From: Bin95 sp965220855
GTDB lineage: Bacteria; Pseudomonadota; Alphaproteobacteria; Bin95
Reading direction: 5' to 3'
Length of the DNA: 64,000 bases
Assembly: GCA_965220855.1 (NCBI GenBank)
Contig: CBDCQY010000001.1
Coordinates: 372,001 to 436,000 of the forward strand
The notes below the pieces were generated by a model, which ran no database searches, was not told the DNA's origin, and saw nothing but the letters and a program-made list of their open reading frames with translations. Below are positions 62,330-64,000 of this stretch, in pieces. A program made the translations under genes and the position numbers. Within the stretch, counting starts at the first letter, position 1, and every line of letters begins with the position of its first letter.

Positions 62330-62372
62330 GCATCGGCGCCGCGACGAAGCGTTTCCGGCTCATGGCGGCCAT
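62330..62372 (-). pseudogene. Remnant of the MlrC gene 5' end
   Basis: The minus strand reads MAAMSRKRFVAA, matching the MlrC start region at 61395-61353, then diverges. It cannot encode a functional protein. It shows that the duplicated block was cut from the junction between the MlrC gene and the HEPN module, and it may carry a second copy of the MlrC promoter. Confidence 0.75.
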
Positions 62373-62476
62373 TCTGTCCGAACCCGCCCGGCAAGGCAAA
62401 GCCGCCGGCGCGGGCCAGGGGGTGTATCGGCGCCGTTGATGATATAGACTGGCCGGGAGCGAGCGGGAGAATGCCG

Positions 62477-62767
62477 ATGAGCGACACCGGACAGGATCGC
62501 AACGAGCAGTTGCAGCAGATCATCCGCAAGGAGCTGAAGCGCCTGCTGACCTCGATCAGGGTGGAGTCCGTCATCGTGGAGGATTATGACGATGACGATT
62601 CGATGTTTCATGTCATCGTCGTTTACCTGCCGAACGATGTCATACCGGAGACATCGGGACTGGTGAGGCAGTTGCAGCCGGCTCTCGCCGGACTTGACGA
62701 GGATCGTTTTCCGGTCATATCCTTCGTCGCGGCCAAGGAAGCTAAGGTGTATTTTGGAACCGCTTAA
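62477..62767 (+). CDS. Small acidic partner protein, copy 2
   Basis: A 96-residue paralogue of the protein at 61501: the same helix (QLQQIIRKELKRLLTS), VIVVYLPNDVIPETSGLVRQLQPAL and PVISFVAAKEAK. A run of aspartates (DYDDDDS) replaces the corresponding loop. The frame is intact, and the ribosome site and ATG arrangement are the same as in copy 1. It overlaps the interrupted HEPN copy 2 by 14 nt. Intactness of this copy while its partner is broken would suit an antitoxin retained after toxin loss. Confidence 0.68.
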   Translation: MSDTGQDRNEQLQQIIRKELKRLLTSIRVESVIVEDYDDDDSMFHVIVVYLPNDVIPETSGLVRQLQPALAGLDEDRFPVISFVAAKEAKVYFGTA

Positions 62768-63224
62768 GCTGATCGAGACTGCGCGTTATCTCGCTCACTC
62801 GACCGGGCGCAGGCCATGACAGTACGACCTTCGTCGCGCCGTCAGCACGATCTACTACGCGCTGTTTCATACTCTGTGTCAAAACTGCGCCGACATGCTG
62901 ATCGGCACCAGTGGAGCGGACCGTAGCAAACACGTCTGGCGGCAGGCCTATCGTTCGATCCAGCATAGTCACGCGAAAGAGCGATTTACAAACAAGTCGA
63001 CCATGAGGGAGTTTCCGAAGGAAATTCAGGATTTCGGTAATGTCTTTGTAGATGCTCAGAAAAGCCGGCATAAGGCTGACTACGATCCATCCTTTCGCGT
63101 CGCCAGATCGGAAGTGCTGGCCATCGCAACGAAAGCAGAAGCCGTCATACGCCAGTTCAGGGCCGTCCCGATCAAGGACCGGCGCGCGCTGGCGGCCTGG
63201 GTCACGCTGGTCAATCGCCAGTGA
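62754..63224 (+). pseudogene. HEPN-domain protein copy 2, interrupted by TGA at codon 22
   Basis: The frame from TTG 62754 matches copy 1 along its full length (LIETARYLA, LRRAVSTIYYALFHTLCQNCAD, WRQAYRSIQHSHAKERF, FPKEIQDFG, ADYDP, DRRALAAWVTL) but has TGA at 62817-62819 where copy 1 has Tyr22. No Cys/Sec pattern is at this site in copy 1, and the weak hairpin downstream (loop CTTC) lacks the loop G, so recoding is unlikely. Re-initiation at ATG 62895 would give only the C-terminal 109 residues. The ribosome site is also weaker than in copy 1. Confidence 0.72.
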
Positions 63225-63252
63225 GAGGAAGCCGCAGCCGGCGGGCCGGTTC

Positions 63253-64000
63253 CTACTCCGCCGCCGCCTTGCGGCCGTCGGCGCCCGCCACGCGCACCGA
63301 GGCGCGGACCACCGGCACATCCTCCCTGGCCAGCGGCGCCATATAGCGCTTGCGGGCGAGCGCGGCCTCGATATGGGGGGCGAGCGCCGCCGCCTTCTCG
63401 GCCTCGCGCGCTTCCGCCTCGCGCGAGAAGGCCGGCATCACCGTCTTTGCGAACAGCTCCAGCGATTCGCAGATATGCGCATGGGCGTTGTTGCCGGCCT
63501 GTTGCAGGAAGATCACCTGATCGACCCCGGCCTCCTGCATGTCGGCCAGATGGCGCGCCATGTCCGCCGGCGCGCCGATGCCCGCGCCGTCATATTCGGC
63601 CCGCGCCAGCGCCGCCTGGATCAGCGCGTCGGTGGCGGCGCCGCGCTTGGCGACGAACTCGCCCCAGAGGTCGGAATAGCCGGGGGTGAAGTCCTCCGCC
63701 ACCAGCTTCTGCTGCGCATAGCGGAAGAACTCGAAATTGTCCTGGCCGCGCCGGATCGCCTCCGCCCGGTCCTCATGCATGGAGAAGGCGGAGACCATGG
63801 CGAGATTGGCGTTCACCGACCAGCCGAGCGGCGCGCATTCCTCGCTGCGGATGATGTCGTAATAGATCTTGGACCAGCTGCGCGCCTCTTCCGGGTCGAG
63901 GAAGGAGAAGGCGAGCGCGCCGACACCGTTTTGCGCCGCGACGCGGATCGTGTCGCGATTGGTGCAGGCCATCCAGAGCGGCGGATGGGGCTTCTGCAAT
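63253..64000 (-). CDS. LLM-class flavin-dependent oxidoreductase 5, N-terminus beyond the right edge
   Basis: The last 248 or so residues of a luciferase-like oxidoreductase; the frame is open to the window edge, and the apparent first Met is internal (homology to PHPPLWMACTNRDTIRVAAQNG is mid-protein). Further segments: WSKIYYDIIRSEE, GAPADMARHLADMQEAGVDQVIFLQQAG. A charged C-terminal extension (EAEAREAEKAAALAPHIEAALARK) is longer than in the other four LLM proteins here. It lies 28 nt from the end of the broken HEPN copy and is convergent with it. Confidence 0.85.
   Translation of the reverse strand, partial: LQKPHPPLWMACTNRDTIRVAAQNGVGALAFSFLDPEEARSWSKIYYDIIRSEECAPLGWSVNANLAMVSAFSMHEDRAEAIRRGQDNFEFFRYAQQKLVAEDFTPGYSDLWGEFVAKRGAATDALIQAALARAEYDGAGIGAPADMARHLADMQEAGVDQVIFLQQAGNNAHAHICESLELFAKTVMPAFSREAEAREAEKAAALAPHIEAALARKRYMAPLAREDVPVVRASVRVAGADGRKAAAE

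Larger units (their letters stand above)
62330..63224. repeat. Tandem duplication, copy 2
   Basis: Direct repeat of 61353-62251, separated from it by 78 bp of unrelated GC-rich sequence (62252-62329). It carries the MlrC start remnant, the duplicated promoter area, the second small-protein gene and the interrupted second HEPN gene. Gene order and orientation are kept, which points to an in-place duplication. Confidence 0.88.

Noticed and set aside
62817..62819. TGA in HEPN copy 2 as selenocysteine
   Set aside because: Copy 1 has Tyr at this position, no redox motif is present, and the only hairpin nearby is 4 bp with a CTTC loop.

Overview
The window is a chromosomal segment of a very GC-rich alphaproteobacterium, probably an uncultured environmental lineage. 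The case for this is the separate pntAA/pntAB transhydrogenase genes, the order ubiK / lgt / MidA-type methyltransferase / pgeF, a DUF502 membrane protein, a TIGR01459-type HAD protein, a propionyl-CoA carboxylase alpha subunit of alphaproteobacterial type, and five luciferase-like (LLM) oxidoreductases. No rRNA, tRNA, CRISPR array, transposase or replication origin was recognised. Coding density is high; many genes overlap by 4 nt (ATGA/GTGA), and the only gene-free stretch over 300 bp is 3611-3921.

Layout. 1-1038: a lower-GC pair of accessory genes cut by the left edge, then a small membrane protein. 1067-5830: autotransporter 1, queA and a coiled-coil membrane protein. 5814-10016 (minus): an overlapping run of a C26 amidotransferase, an RluB-type synthase, rsmD, a single-domain biotin carrier and pccA, divergent from tadA. 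10564-14717 (plus): a catabolic-looking operon of an NHL protein, an SMP-30 protein, a VOC protein, a UGA-containing GrdB-type selenoprotein and an enoyl-CoA hydratase. 14735-25627: SDR, M20-type amidohydrolase, a 1,710-residue repeat autotransporter, a hydroxyisobutyrate dehydrogenase relative, an inositol-phosphatase-like protein, DUF502 and an aspartoacylase relative. 25724-30430: amidase, SDR, a hipBA toxin-antitoxin pair with a readable promoter/operator, a pterin dehydratase and a minimal metallopeptidase.

30491-34462 and 41181-46066 hold the most interesting content. Three proteins share an uncharacterised C-terminal domain (called here the DGLP domain after W-(S/T)-D-G-L-P-V-x-P-P). 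One is fused to a UGSC selenocysteine domain. One sits next to a thioredoxin-reductase-like flavoprotein. One is fused to a CPTC thioredoxin-like domain and is translationally coupled to a free-standing UGSC selenoprotein. All three UGA codons in the window (13474, 30794, complement 41423) are followed 10-11 nt later by a hairpin of the bacterial SECIS type. No selA, selB, selC or selD gene is in the window, so Sec decoding is inferred.

34452-41150 carries LLM oxidoreductases, a Ca2+/Na+ antiporter, uvrC and a SulP transporter with its own sigma-70-like promoter. 46170-59449 is mostly housekeeping: lgt, MidA-type methyltransferase, pgeF, hisI, pntAA-pntAB-pntB, a 2Fe-2S oxidoreductase, xthA, an orphan ATPase, pyrD and a HAD protein. 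59471-64000 has a VOC protein, an MlrC-family hydrolase, a tandemly duplicated two-gene module (small acidic protein plus HEPN protein, with the second HEPN copy interrupted by TGA), and an LLM gene cut by the right edge.
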